Positions 29,844-39,819 are shown, counted from the first letter of the stretch. The stretch: 47,526 bases of DNA from an uncultured Schlesneria sp. (GCA_903899985.1 CAIULL010000053.1:1-47526), one strand, 5' to 3'. The notes: generated from the sequence alone by a model not told the origin. Program-made: numbers and translations.

Positions 29844-30148
29844 GATCTCAAGATTGCACCTGAAACCACGGAAGACAAGAATTTCAACGTGATTTTTCCA
29901 GCTCGTGCATGCGATTTGACGTGGCAGCCCGCGACGTTATCACAATTGGCAAAATCGATTGAAGACTCAGATTTTTTTCCGTCGAACTGGTCGTTTTCCT
30001 TGCTTTCCAGCGCTGCAACAGAAATGACGTGCTTCGTCCGTCGAGATTTTTTGTTCACCCAAGTCAGGTTTGTTCTCGATCCCAACCAGGCATCTCGCCA
30101 GCGGGTAACATCCCTTGCGTTACTATTGAAGTCCGACGTTAGACAGGC
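29844..30148. other. Intergenic stretch
   Basis: 305 bp between two minus-strand genes. It should contain the promoter of the 212-residue protein gene. No repeat, terminator or RNA gene was recognised. Confidence 0.4.
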
Positions 30149-31210
30149 TCAAAGCGATCCAAGACGGCCCAGAACGAACCCCCGGCTCGCGAGTTCGTCA
30201 ACGAGGAGGTTGTCGCAAAGCCATTGAAGTTCCATCGGGCGCGTTTTCGCCAGTGGATCGAACCAGGGATCACTTGCAGGAAGATTTTCGGCTGACAGTT
30301 GCACAGCCGGATGAACGCCAATTTCTGTCGTTCCCGCGCTCATTGATTGGCCCAGGAACCGAGAGACCAGGTGACGGTCAATTCGACCCGCGTGGGACGT
30401 TCCAAAGAAACGCTCGGTAAACGAGGCTTTCGCTTGAATCATGCGGCGGCGAAAGTCTTTTGCAAAATGCCGTTTGACGTGAGCAAGTCCCCATCCCACA
30501 AGGTCGCCGCGGAACAGGACGTTGCGAACGAGTCCCCGTTCGAGGGCGACTCGAACAGTTCCGATGGAAAAATGGTCAAGTATCCTGGGAATCATCATCG
30601 AGACCTGAGGGATCATCTCGATGTACTGGTGACCGTTCAGATGGGTTGGCCGTAATCCGTGATCACACATCCATGCAACCTGTGCATAGAGCTCTGCTTC
30701 GACTGACTGAAGCTGCGCGGAATTCGCGAGATTCAATCGGGTGAACAGTTTGCCAATACCCGGGAAGTTGCCATTGGAGTCAAGAAGTGCGGCTGGAAAT
30801 CGTTCCTTTGTCAGGGGGGACCCCTGGGTCAGATTGAGGTGAATTCCAAGATCAAATGGCAACATTGGTTCAGAAACTCGACATCGCTTTTCTGAGGATG
30901 CGAGTGGCTTTGTCACGTGCTCAAGAACGAGTTTTCCCCATTCCTCACAGGCCGTTTCGGCTGCGGGAGCGTTTGCCAGAAGCGATGTACTCGTCAGCAA
31001 TCCTTCGCGAAACGCGGACAAGATTCCCAGGTTCACGGCCGTATTCATCCCGAAATCGTCCGCATGGAAAACCACGCGACGAACATCCGTGGCGTTCGAA
31101 TCACGACCGGACAATTGCGATCGATCGTCGTGACTTTCCAAGGTTCTCGATGGATGCGTGTGATGTTCCTGGCCGGTCTGAAGTGGGGATTCGCGGCGAT
31201 GAGCGGACAT
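30149..31210 (-). CDS. YdjC/ChbG-type carbohydrate deacetylase
   Basis: 353 residues from ATG 31210, whose A is shared with the TAA stop of the glycosyltransferase gene, indicating translational coupling. Family motifs: FHADDFGMN with metal-binding D51/D52, LGIHLNLTQG, and THLNGHQY. Relatives remove acetyl groups from N-acetylated sugars such as chitobiose. The first 43 residues are a polar lead not seen in most relatives. Pairing with a GT2 enzyme suggests action on a lipid-linked or surface glycan (inference). Confidence 0.88.
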   Translation of the reverse strand: MSAHRRESPLQTGQEHHTHPSRTLESHDDRSQLSGRDSNATDVRRVVFHADDFGMNTAVNLGILSAFREGLLTSTSLLANAPAAETACEEWGKLVLEHVTKPLASSEKRCRVSEPMLPFDLGIHLNLTQGSPLTKERFPAALLDSNGNFPGIGKLFTRLNLANSAQLQSVEAELYAQVAWMCDHGLRPTHLNGHQYIEMIPQVSMMIPRILDHFSIGTVRVALERGLVRNVLFRGDLVGWGLAHVKRHFAKDFRRRMIQAKASFTERFFGTSHAGRIDRHLVSRFLGQSMSAGTTEIGVHPAVQLSAENLPASDPWFDPLAKTRPMELQWLCDNLLVDELASRGFVLGRLGSL

Positions 31211-32073
31211 TATGCAGCCTCTCTGGCTGCCGGCTGAGTGGCTGCGGTTGCCGGAACGACATCGAAGTTCGGATGATATCCGTTCCACAACGAATGGACG
31301 CGAACTCCAACGACATCCATCAGCATCGGAATCGCGTTCCGCGTCAGGGAAATCGTTGTCGAATAGTCGTTCACCAGGGTGACAGGGACTTTTTCAAACG
31401 ACAGATTGAGAAGATGTGTCAGATAAACGACTTCCGCATCAAACGCGAAGCCGTTCACGGTCGCTCGCGAAAAGATTTTCCGGGCAGCTCGACGACTGAA
31501 AACCTTCAAGCCGCATTGCGTATCGGTCACCTGTCGCGAGACGAGCAACGACATGAACGAGCGAAAGATCAAAGATGCCAGAGTTCGCATCCATTGCCGT
31601 TCAACGTTAGACTTCGCCCCCTCGACGGTACGGCTGCCGAAAACGACATCCCGCGTTCCGGCGGCAATCGTTTGGTAAGCCGATTTCAAAGCATTCAAGT
31701 CGTATGGCAGGTCGGCGTCCGTGAAACCAATCACGCGTCCGGTGGCTGAAAGCATTCCGTTTCGGACGGCTGACCCTTTACCGCCGTTTGGTTGACGAAT
31801 TGTCGAGAACCGGCGGCCAAACGAAGACGAGAGTTCGGCAGTTCCATCGCGACTGCCGTCGTCAACGACAAGAACCCGGTAATTAATTCCCCAGTCGTCA
31901 AGATAAGCCTTGGCATCGGTCAGCGTCTTCGGCAGACGAGATTCTTCGTTATAGGCGGGAATGATCAACGTCAGATCGTGATCAACGACGCCATCATCGG
32001 CTTCAAATAAAGCCGGCGCTTTAAGAAAGATGGTTTTTGAACTTCCTGCCAATTTCATCACGGTGCGCTCCAT
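31210..32073 (-). CDS. GT2 family glycosyltransferase, dolichyl/polyprenyl-phosphate glucosyltransferase-like
   Basis: 287 residues; ATG 32058 with GGAG nine bases upstream is an equally good start five codons in. GT-A motifs: LTLIIPAYNEESRL (residues 34-47), VVDDGSRDGT (69-78), GGKGSAVRNGM, and the catalytic TDADLPYD (DAD 119-121). DTQCGLKVFSRRAA matches ALG5-like enzymes that put a sugar on a polyprenyl phosphate. There is no C-terminal membrane domain, unlike DPM-GtrA forms. It is coupled to the deacetylase gene. Confidence 0.88.
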   Translation of the reverse strand: MERTVMKLAGSSKTIFLKAPALFEADDGVVDHDLTLIIPAYNEESRLPKTLTDAKAYLDDWGINYRVLVVDDGSRDGTAELSSSFGRRFSTIRQPNGGKGSAVRNGMLSATGRVIGFTDADLPYDLNALKSAYQTIAAGTRDVVFGSRTVEGAKSNVERQWMRTLASLIFRSFMSLLVSRQVTDTQCGLKVFSRRAARKIFSRATVNGFAFDAEVVYLTHLLNLSFEKVPVTLVNDYSTTISLTRNAIPMLMDVVGVRVHSLWNGYHPNFDVVPATAATQPAAREAA

Positions 32074-32194
32074 CGCCCCACGAATGCCGCCAGCGCTCTC
32101 ACGCCTGCGGACGTTACGTCGCTGTAAAAAGATACCGGATAGGATGATACGCGCCTACCTCATTTGGCGTTCCGGCAATATTGCTCGACGGATC

Positions 32195-35100
32195 TTACAA
32201 TTTGAACGAAAACTTCACTGCGGAATCAGGGGAAAGTTGTTGTTCCTGATCCCAGAACCGGCGCCATTCGTCCCAGTTCAGCTCATATAAGCCAAATACG
32301 AGAGCGTCCATGGGAAGTGGGTTCAGGCCTGCTGCCCGGGCGATGCTCCGGGGTCGTGGGTGAGTCACCGGTTGATCATCCAGCGGATAATAGACTTCGT
32401 GCTCGTAAACGCCGTTCGGCCAGACGATCAGTCCGGGTGATCCGATGTCATACGGATGCGAATTTTGAGAATTTTCCTGGCCTTTCGCCGGAACGGGTTT
32501 CTTGATGGCCAGTTGGCGCTCGATCTGTTCTCGCACGAGATCTACCGAGGCAAGTTTGAAAAGTCCGGTCAGCCCGATTTTGAAAATCTCGGCATCGTTG
32601 TCCGCAACGTGATTCAGCCAGCCCGGTTCGCGAATGACCGCAACCAGCCAACCGGATTGTTCTGCGAACTCCAGTTTCATCGGACAATCTGGTTTCGATG
32701 GCTCTTCGATCGTGACCGCAATTCGATTTGTCGCCAGTTCGACATCGCTGACGTTAATGCGATAACCCCGAAACGCCCGGCTCTCATCCAGCAAGGCAAT
32801 CAGTTCTCGTTCGATAAAATGCTGCACAGCTTTGGATTCGTGATGCAGTCGTTCCGCAAATCTGGCCTGTTTGTTCGATGTTAATGCCGAAACGTCACGC
32901 CGCGCGGCCCGACGCTGTTTATTAAACAGCCGAGGAATCGTCCCCGAATGGAATCCAGGGCATAACAGCCGAAGCAAGGTCTCGCCATGATCGCCAATCA
33001 GCACCGGTTTCAGCTTGGGGGAACGATTGGCTTTATAAAGCCGCCAATTCTCTTTTAACTCCCAGGCGAGGAAACCGAATACACCGGGAATACACATCAG
33101 AATCGGAGTTGCAATGGCGATCGCCGTTGCCTTGTTGAGGTTGAAAATCGTTTCGAGATTGTTGCAAAGAGGTGCCGACGCGGTGGCGAGCAAGATCTTG
33201 TGAGAAACCGTCACGACGGGAAAATGTTTGATCGGATTGAGCTGTGGTTCAATCAGCAACGTCACACAGAACCGAATCACGCCGTGGACGAATGCCCACA
33301 AGAGACCGAAGATTGCCTTAATGCCGAGTGTCAGTTTCGACTCGCCGCTACGGAAGCGCAACCATTCATCGACGGCGTAAAGAACCCTTTCAAGTCCGTC
33401 CATGAATGCCTTGAAGACATCGATGATCAGCGTGAACAAACCCATCAACAGATGCACGCGAATGCGGTACCATGTTCGACTGAAGAATTCACGGGCCAGC
33501 TCTTCTGTGTCTCGTCCCACCCGGGAATTCAATATTGCGTATGACGCGACAAAGATCACAGTTCCCCACCACCGATTAAGACTTCCATAGAATCCCAGTG
33601 TGGGAAGCAACTTCCAGAAAATCGCGGTCGCCAGCACGGGCGCAAGCATGAACCGCCGGAAAAGCATCATGGGAAAGCTTTTCAACAGTCGGTCAACCCA
33701 GCGCCATCGCAGGATCGCTCGTGGGATCACAATCAGCACGATTTTCAAAATGGACCAGGTCGTCTTCAAAAACCAGATCGCCGATTGGCGGAACAAGGGG
33801 AAATGGATCAGCGAGAAGATTCCGCATCCGAGTAAAAGCATTCTGCCTGTACTGAAAATCAGATTGGGTTTATCAGGTTCGGCGACGGCCCGATAAATCA
33901 ACGTGATGATGTAGGCGCAGCCCCTGTATAACAAACTGGGTTTATCGCGTTCAGCAATCTCTCCGGCCGCTTCTTTCGGATCGCTGGTGCTTGTGTCGTC
34001 GATCGCTGCGTCCGTCGCATTCGTCGCAACGTCCGTTGACGATGATGTCGACGAATCGCCCGGGATCTCATGCCCCACGCTTTGCCCAACGGGGTGTTGC
34101 GGATGCGCGTGCCCCAGCAGCAGATGTCCGATTTCCTCGATCGACATCAGCAGCAGGAACGAAAGACCGAACGGTAACGCGACATACAGGGTCAGCAGTC
34201 TCCCCCAGGGGACTCCATAAGCAATTGAATTCAGTTTCTGCAACCAGCGAAGATAAAAGGGACCACGCTGATAGACCCCGTCCAATGAAACGGACATCAG
34301 CTTGTCCGCCCGTAATAACGGATCTCCCGTGAAAAACTCTGTCGCATCATTGAGATCGGGCATCTTGAGCTGGTTGCGCGAAATCACATCGCGCAGACCG
34401 CCAAGGGTGATGAATCCTCGTTCCACGACTCCGTCTGACAGTTCGTGAACCATCTTTTTCAGTGCCACGCGTTCGACAACACTGGATGGGACAAACCCTG
34501 CTTCAAGGAGGGCACGATCGATCGTCGGTGCCAGTCGAACTCGTAAAATATGCTCTGCGGAATCGGCGGCATCGTTTAACAGACGGCTCAACTCGCGATG
34601 CCCGTCGGCATCGATCTCGACATTCGGCGCCCGCAGTGCCGCTCGCCTGAGATGCTTCGACATCAAAACCACGCGGTGTTTCGGCAGTGGCCGTTTTAAG
34701 GGGGACTTGCCGACACTCACAATCCAATTCAACAAATCAACTTTGTAAATTTCCTGCTCGTGGTCGAAACAGACCGTCTGCAGGTCGTACAGCAGGCGAG
34801 CATTCGGATTCCAAAATCCTTGCAGAGCGTTGGGAAGCAGTCTCTCGCACATCTCAAACCACGAACGGGCTGTGACGTCCGTCATTTCCAGCGCCGATTG
34901 CAGTCGACTGACCAGCTTTTGAATTTCTTCCTGCAAGAGCTGTTTTGCAGAATCCATCGATTCTTCGGGGGCGATATCAATGGCCACTTGCCGAACAAGC
35001 ATGGCGCGGACATTGTTGTTTTGTTCGCTCAGCCTTCCCGCTTGCCGAACAAGGCTGGCATAGTACCGAGCCGAGCGACGTGGCGCGACTGCGGTTTTCG

Positions 35101-35848
35101 TCCTTGCTTGACCGCTGGTTCCCATCAAATCCCGTATTTCCATGTTTGGCGGGACGTCAGACGGCAGATCGGTAGGACGAGTTTCTTCAAGCAGTGCCTT
35201 CGCGTCACACTCGGCGCCGATGGTTTCAAGCACGATGTCAGTGGTCGGCAAACTCGGAAAATAGAGCGGTACCAGATGAGGCACAAAGGCCCGCAATTCA
35301 TGATAGACGGCGACGAATTCCGCATAGACATTCCGATCATCCTCTGGCCGCATCAGCATCTGTTCTGATCGCAGCACCGAGCGGATTTCGTCGAACGAGG
35401 ACTGGCCAATTCGATCGATGCGGGACCGCAACTCGGAAGTCGACATCTGCGCACGACTGGTCCGTGCGAGCATTTCGTAGTCGATTCGAGCGTGGAACAT
35501 CAGCCTCCAGTAATGCCGCTGCAGCTCTTCGCGCGTCATGGTCTCGAGCTGATGCTCTTCGGGTTGAGCAATCAAAATGATCTGTTCGGGCAATTCGACC
35601 CGGTCATCGACTCCAAGCTCGTCCCGAGCGACCAGCCATAACAGACGGTCCCGCTGAATCACACAGCTTTTGCGATGCGGCGGTTGCTGCAAAGGACTGG
35701 CGATATCCAATTCGTTCTGTAGTACCCGACGGACAACGCGGGGCATGACAAAATAGACTCCCACCTGCTGCTCGCGCAAGCGCTGCTCAACATCGCTCGC
35801 CATCTGTAACGAAGCAGGAACGGGCGGGGAATCTAACTGAGCAGACAT
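32195..35848 (-). CDS. 1217-residue multi-domain membrane protein, unknown function
   Basis: ATG 35848. Residues 1 to about 540 are soluble and helix-rich with an early PxQQPPHRKSCVIQRDRLLW segment and an HARIDYEML stretch. Helices begin at about 549 (LLTLYVALPFGLSFLLLMS) and continue in clusters to about 930, with a polar Asp/Thr/Ser-rich loop near 580-630 and further helices such as RMLLLGCGIFSLIHFPLF. The last 270 residues are soluble (EFAEQSGWLVAVIREPGW; IVWPNGVYEHEVYYPL). No known family was recognised. The gene is solitary and divergent from the yezD-like gene, with a 965-bp gap. Length and architecture suggest a phylum-restricted envelope protein. Confidence 0.8.
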   Translation of the reverse strand: MSAQLDSPPVPASLQMASDVEQRLREQQVGVYFVMPRVVRRVLQNELDIASPLQQPPHRKSCVIQRDRLLWLVARDELGVDDRVELPEQIILIAQPEEHQLETMTREELQRHYWRLMFHARIDYEMLARTSRAQMSTSELRSRIDRIGQSSFDEIRSVLRSEQMLMRPEDDRNVYAEFVAVYHELRAFVPHLVPLYFPSLPTTDIVLETIGAECDAKALLEETRPTDLPSDVPPNMEIRDLMGTSGQARTKTAVAPRRSARYYASLVRQAGRLSEQNNNVRAMLVRQVAIDIAPEESMDSAKQLLQEEIQKLVSRLQSALEMTDVTARSWFEMCERLLPNALQGFWNPNARLLYDLQTVCFDHEQEIYKVDLLNWIVSVGKSPLKRPLPKHRVVLMSKHLRRAALRAPNVEIDADGHRELSRLLNDAADSAEHILRVRLAPTIDRALLEAGFVPSSVVERVALKKMVHELSDGVVERGFITLGGLRDVISRNQLKMPDLNDATEFFTGDPLLRADKLMSVSLDGVYQRGPFYLRWLQKLNSIAYGVPWGRLLTLYVALPFGLSFLLLMSIEEIGHLLLGHAHPQHPVGQSVGHEIPGDSSTSSSTDVATNATDAAIDDTSTSDPKEAAGEIAERDKPSLLYRGCAYIITLIYRAVAEPDKPNLIFSTGRMLLLGCGIFSLIHFPLFRQSAIWFLKTTWSILKIVLIVIPRAILRWRWVDRLLKSFPMMLFRRFMLAPVLATAIFWKLLPTLGFYGSLNRWWGTVIFVASYAILNSRVGRDTEELAREFFSRTWYRIRVHLLMGLFTLIIDVFKAFMDGLERVLYAVDEWLRFRSGESKLTLGIKAIFGLLWAFVHGVIRFCVTLLIEPQLNPIKHFPVVTVSHKILLATASAPLCNNLETIFNLNKATAIAIATPILMCIPGVFGFLAWELKENWRLYKANRSPKLKPVLIGDHGETLLRLLCPGFHSGTIPRLFNKQRRAARRDVSALTSNKQARFAERLHHESKAVQHFIERELIALLDESRAFRGYRINVSDVELATNRIAVTIEEPSKPDCPMKLEFAEQSGWLVAVIREPGWLNHVADNDAEIFKIGLTGLFKLASVDLVREQIERQLAIKKPVPAKGQENSQNSHPYDIGSPGLIVWPNGVYEHEVYYPLDDQPVTHPRPRSIARAAGLNPLPMDALVFGLYELNWDEWRRFWDQEQQLSPDSAVKFSFKL

Positions 35849-36813
35849 GTTTCCTCTTGTCGCGATGATTCAGGCATTCGGAAGATTGCAGACTTTCGCG
35901 TACTACGCCGAAGTGTACAAAAACGCTAGAAAACGACGCTGGCTCGATCCCTCAGCCGATGCAACACTCCTGTTCCGCATTTGAGTTTACGTCTCTGGCC
36001 CCACCACGAATCCCGAGATCATCGCAACTCAATTTATACCGAGCTTGGCAGACTACAGCCTTAGAGACAGCGGGGCAAGGCGCGCTGAAACAGGAAAGTG
36101 ACTTGTTTCACGATTTTGGACGAATGCATGCCCGGGCGCTGACTGTCGTGTGACATTTAGTTGACGCGATAAGTCCCCGAACTGTTGCTCAAAAATGAAT
36201 CGAGACTGATCACGGACAGCGACCGCTCTCTCAATCCGACTTTCCAGCCAACAAACGGATCATCAAAAAAAGTCCTTTCAATCCCTCCCTGGTGCTCGTC
36301 CGAGTGCCGTTTCAGCAAGCTTCACCAAATAAATACGACTGACAATGTCGTGTATTTATGCCACAGGAATTCGTTGCTAAATCTGCATGAAGGGAATTCG
36401 ATTTTTACGCGATCGCGTGTTTCAGAACGGCTGCGAAAGTCAGGTATCACGTCGGAAGTTCGGTCCGCGGAAGATTTTTTTTGTCGAAAAATGAAATCCC
36501 CTTGCGATGATCCAAGCCCTGGTCGGCCAATTGAATGATCCGCTTGCCTTGATCAAACAGGTCAATCGCAATCCGTTCGAGTTCAACCCAGGAACGCTTC
36601 AGCTTAGTAATAACAGATATTGAAATCACCACTAAAGTCGTGTATATTACGTGATCGAGTGAGTTTGACGAGGTTTTCAGGCTAATTCGATCGAGAATTG
36701 GATGGCAATGTGGTCGTTGTTTAAACCCGTTCGTTGCGCTACGACGTCAGGGTGCCTGGCTGGAATATTTTAAGTTTTTAGTGAAATCTGCGCACCGAAA
36801 GGAAACGTTTGAC
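35849..36813. other. Long intergenic stretch between divergent genes
   Basis: 965 bp with no credible gene on either strand. GTCGTGTAT occurs twice (near 36348 and 36645). Promoters for the 1217-residue protein and the YezD-like protein must lie here. No riboswitch class was recognised. Confidence 0.45.
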
Positions 36814-37005
36814 ATGAACTCGGGAGCTCAAAATCCAGCTGAACAGCCTCAATCCCGTATGTCCAGACAAGTCCTCGACGAAATCAACAAGGCATTGATC
36901 GGATTGCGTTTTGGCCAGGTCACGATCACCGTACAGGACGGCAATGTCGTTCAAATTGAACGAATTGATCGCCGTCGGTCCCCCTTCGACAAAGCAAGTC
37001 CGTGA
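36814..37005 (+). CDS. YezD-like small protein (DUF2292)
   Basis: 63 residues from ATG 36814 with AAAGGAAA about ten bases upstream. The core LIGLRFGQVTITVQDGNVVQIERID matches the DUF2292/YezD family, a short all-beta module ending in a basic tail. In other bacteria these genes often sit near sulfur assimilation genes; none is visible here. Function unknown. Confidence 0.8.
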   Translation: MNSGAQNPAEQPQSRMSRQVLDEINKALIGLRFGQVTITVQDGNVVQIERIDRRRSPFDKASP

Positions 37006-37049
37006 CGTCAGTGTCAAATTCCGTCCGCTTTTTTCGCCTGCGGATCACG

Positions 37050-37937
37050 CTATCCAAATTGGACAGATCGTTGAGTAAACGAGCCACCCATGAAGCCCGT
37101 AATCGGAAATTTTACGGCTTCAGCGGTTTCAAGTGATGCACCTAGAGCGACCAGGACGGGGACAAAATGCTCGTGCGTTGGCAATGCCATTTTGACTCCA
37201 GGAGCTTTTTCGCGATATCGAATCAGGTCCGTAGAATTTCGATTGCGAAGGGCTTCAGCGGCCCACGCATCAAATTCTTTCGCCCACGCTGGCGTTTGAG
37301 CCGTCGGACTGAAATCAATCGTGCCAAGGTTATGAGTCAGGAATCCACTCCCCACGATCAATATTCCTTCACGACGCAATGGGGCCAGCTTCCGACCAAG
37401 CTCAATCAGCGGCGCTGGTTCCATCGTTGGAATCGAGACTTGAAGTACGGGAATATCTGCCTCCGGATACATCCCCAGTAACGGAACATAAGCTCCGTGA
37501 TCGAGTCCCCGGTCGGGTGCGTTTGCAATTTTATCGCTGTGCGCCAGAAGCTCCCTCACGCGTACCGCAAGGTCGGGTGCACCCGGAGCGTTATATTTCA
37601 TGGAATAGTAACGCTTAGGAAATCCGTAAAAGTCGTAAGTGAGTGGAACCGACCTGGTCGCCCCAAGCGTGATCGGTCGATCGATCCAGTGAGCAGAAAC
37701 CATCAGGATTCCCTTTGGTTTCGGCATCTCTTTCATCCACGTGCCGAGGTTCGCTATCCACTTCGCATCATCGATCGATTGAGGCGACCCGTGTGCCACA
37801 AAAATCGTTGGCATTTGATCCTGAGTTTTCGGTGCCGCTGGAGATTCCGCAGCCAGAACCGATGCAGCGCCCGCCACACCAGTAATCACACCCATGCTGA
37901 ACTTCCGCCGATCCATTTTGACCATCCCCGCGTCCAT
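37050..37937 (-). CDS. DODA-type extradiol aromatic dioxygenase with twin-arginine signal
   Basis: 295 residues from ATG 37937 with AAAGGA seven bases upstream. A twin-arginine signal is visible (DRRKFSMGVITGVAGAASVLA, R10-R11), so export in folded form is predicted. The rest matches the class III extradiol dioxygenase/4,5-DOPA dioxygenase (YgiD) family: FVAHGSP (H49), MVSAHW (H83), GLDHGAYVPLLGMYP and LPTHEHFVPVL, which supply the metal ligands and catalytic histidine. Most YgiD relatives are cytoplasmic, so the signal is notable. Substrate unknown. Confidence 0.9.
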   Translation of the reverse strand: MDAGMVKMDRRKFSMGVITGVAGAASVLAAESPAAPKTQDQMPTIFVAHGSPQSIDDAKWIANLGTWMKEMPKPKGILMVSAHWIDRPITLGATRSVPLTYDFYGFPKRYYSMKYNAPGAPDLAVRVRELLAHSDKIANAPDRGLDHGAYVPLLGMYPEADIPVLQVSIPTMEPAPLIELGRKLAPLRREGILIVGSGFLTHNLGTIDFSPTAQTPAWAKEFDAWAAEALRNRNSTDLIRYREKAPGVKMALPTHEHFVPVLVALGASLETAEAVKFPITGFMGGSFTQRSVQFG

Positions 37938-38102
37938 GAAACATCCTTTACCGATGACGAGTCAATTCCTGCAGATGGGCAGTATAGCAGACTCGATTTT
38001 AACGACAGGACTGATCCGCCCGGGAAAGATCGAAACAGTAAACGTCTAAGGGCCTCCGCATCGCCGCTTAACGTTTACAGGCATTACTTATGAGTTCCTC
38101 AA

Positions 38103-38173
38103 TGTCCCTGCCAGGAGTCGAACCTGGTCTGCGACCTTCGCAAAGTCGCGTGCCTCCGTCACACCTCAAGGAC
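38103..38173 (-). tRNA. tRNA-Arg(GCG), atypical core
   Basis: 71 nt without encoded CCA. Acceptor GTCCTTG pairs with CAGGGAC; D-stem GTGT/GCAC; anticodon stem CGACT/GGTCG with loop TTGCGAA, giving anticodon GCG (Arg CGC/CGU); T-arm CCAGG-TTCGACT-CCTGG. Discriminator A and the A following GG in the D-loop fit arginine identity. Odd points: position 8 is A instead of T, the usual A14 and A21 are G, and the variable loop is 4 nt. Confidence 0.72.
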
Positions 38174-38263
38174 AAATCGCTCGCGCGTGACCAGGCGTCA
38201 ACGCGCGAGCGATCTTCAATACGAACTCATCCTCAATCGCGCACGAAAAACTTCAGTCGCGAC

Positions 38264-38911
38264 TTACGATTCCAGTTCCACAGTCCAGTACGCTTCGCTG
38301 AGAAACCTGGACCAGCTTTCGATTCTCACATCATGCCGAGCGTACAACGGCTTCCAGGTCGGACGAACCGGTGTCTTCCGCAGCGGCATCTGCGCTTCGG
38401 TCGGCGTTCGATTCGCCTTTCGCTTGTTACAGTCCAGGCACGCCAGCACACAGTTCTCCCACGTGCTGGTTCCACCACGCGATCGGGGAAGTACGTGATC
38501 CAGAGTCATTTCTTCAATACCGAGACATCCGTTTCGCGGAATGGCTGCGATCTCGGAATCACGATGAACTTCTCCGGCAAAGCGACCTTGCCGTCCGCAG
38601 TACTGACACGAGTATCGATCGCGTTTGTAGATATTCCGTCGACTGAATGTGACCACATTTGCAGGAAGACGGTCATAGACCATCAACGTGATCACCTCCG
38701 GAACGCGAATTCGAAATGCCACCGATTGGATGAACAGTTCATCCCCCTCGGGGATCATCCTGGCCCAGTCAGCCCACGTGTACTGTTGGAAGTCGGCTGG
38801 ATCGACAATCTTCGCCCGTTCCGATGCCACCAGCGACAGTGAACGAGCCACTGAGGCCACGCCCACCGGTTGCCAGTTCCGATTCAGAACAAGCGTTTGC
38901 CGACTCAACAT
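38264..38911 (-). CDS. HNH endonuclease family protein
   Basis: 215 residues from ATG 38911 (a GTG three codons upstream is possible). N-terminal LVLNRNWQPVGV is a hallmark of a widespread bacterial HNH group. The nuclease part has the zinc pair YSCQYCG, the HNH core TLDHVLPRSRGG with STWENCVLACLDCN, and KRKANRTP. It lies between two tRNA genes on the same strand, 70 bp after tRNA-His. Members are abundant in planctomycete chromosomes outside mobile elements; a role in DNA repair or defence is not established. Confidence 0.9.
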   Translation of the reverse strand: MLSRQTLVLNRNWQPVGVASVARSLSLVASERAKIVDPADFQQYTWADWARMIPEGDELFIQSVAFRIRVPEVITLMVYDRLPANVVTFSRRNIYKRDRYSCQYCGRQGRFAGEVHRDSEIAAIPRNGCLGIEEMTLDHVLPRSRGGTSTWENCVLACLDCNKRKANRTPTEAQMPLRKTPVRPTWKPLYARHDVRIESWSRFLSEAYWTVELES

Positions 38912-38980
38912 CGTCACCACGATTTTTTCCTTTCCAAACGTTCCGAAAACCGTCAGTCAATTTCACTGACGGGATAAAAA

Positions 38981-39056
38981 GGGTGCTCGAACGGGATTGA
39001 ACCGTCACTTTCGGTTCCACAAACCGACGTGCAGAGACCACTACACCACGAACACC
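38981..39056 (-). tRNA. tRNA-His(GTG)
   Basis: 76 nt including the histidine-specific extra G at -1, which pairs with C73 to give an 8-bp acceptor (GGTGTTCG/CGAGCACCC). T8, A14, anticodon loop TTGTGGA (anticodon GTG), anticodon stem TCGGT/ACCGA and T-loop TTCAATC are all canonical. No CCA is encoded. Confidence 0.95.
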
Positions 39057-39819
39057 GCGTCTGCAGCGAAAAAGTCGATAAGAGTCTGTCGACATCATAT
39101 TCTGTGCCACTGCATCGGAGTCTTCGGAGAAGCAGTGTCTTCTCCTTGTCCCTTGCAACGAGCACAACGTGACCGAAGTCGGATACACAGTGGCACGATA
39201 TGTCGGAAAGTTAACACGAAGCCAGTTTTCAGCTGGCCCAAGCAAGAAGCCCGCTGTCATCCTGGTGACACCGGGCTTCTAAAGCTGGCGGAGGCTTGAG
39301 GCCGATGTCACGAGCGCAGGGGATACGGGGAATTGGCGCGATGCAGACCAAGTCTCCCGGCTTTCAGCAGGCACAACGCCTGTATCTCTGAAAATTGTCC
39401 GGCAAACTGTTGCGGGATCTGGGGAAACAAAGGCTGAGCTGCCAGGTGGTTTACCCCGATGGTAAACCGCTCCGTATCGCTCTCACGACGCTCGGACATC
39501 GGCGGTAACACCGTCATGATCTTTAACACCTGATCGTGTGACTTTTTCGAAACTTAAGACCGGTGATCAGAAAGGTCACCGGCGTTGCCAATCAGACCCC
39601 CGCATGCAAAAAAAGTTCGCCAGGAAATGTCAAAAAATGAGGAATACCCGATCCCCTCGATGAGAAAGTCCGGCAGACAGAGTCGACTGGCCGAACGAGT
39701 CGCTTTTTACCGATTACGGCTGATTATCGATGCACTTCGGTTTTGTTGATTGACGCGTCTGGTCAAGAGCCATACCGTGGCCATCGCGCGAGATTTGAAT
39801 TCGGCAACGGGAGATCCGT
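39057..39819. other. Intergenic stretch with several hairpins
   Basis: 763 bp upstream of the MFS gene. It holds a hairpin at 39245-39280 (9-bp AGAAGCCCG/CGGGCTTCT plus 5-bp TGTCA/TGACA), GGTTTACC/GGTAAACC near 39450, and CCGGTGA/TCACCGG near 39570. A minus-strand frame at 39308-39529 (73 residues) is too weakly supported to call. Confidence 0.45.

Noticed and set aside
39308-39529. Minus-strand 73-residue frame
   Set aside because: Composition is acceptable, but there is no ribosome binding site, homologue cue or gene context; not enough to call a gene.
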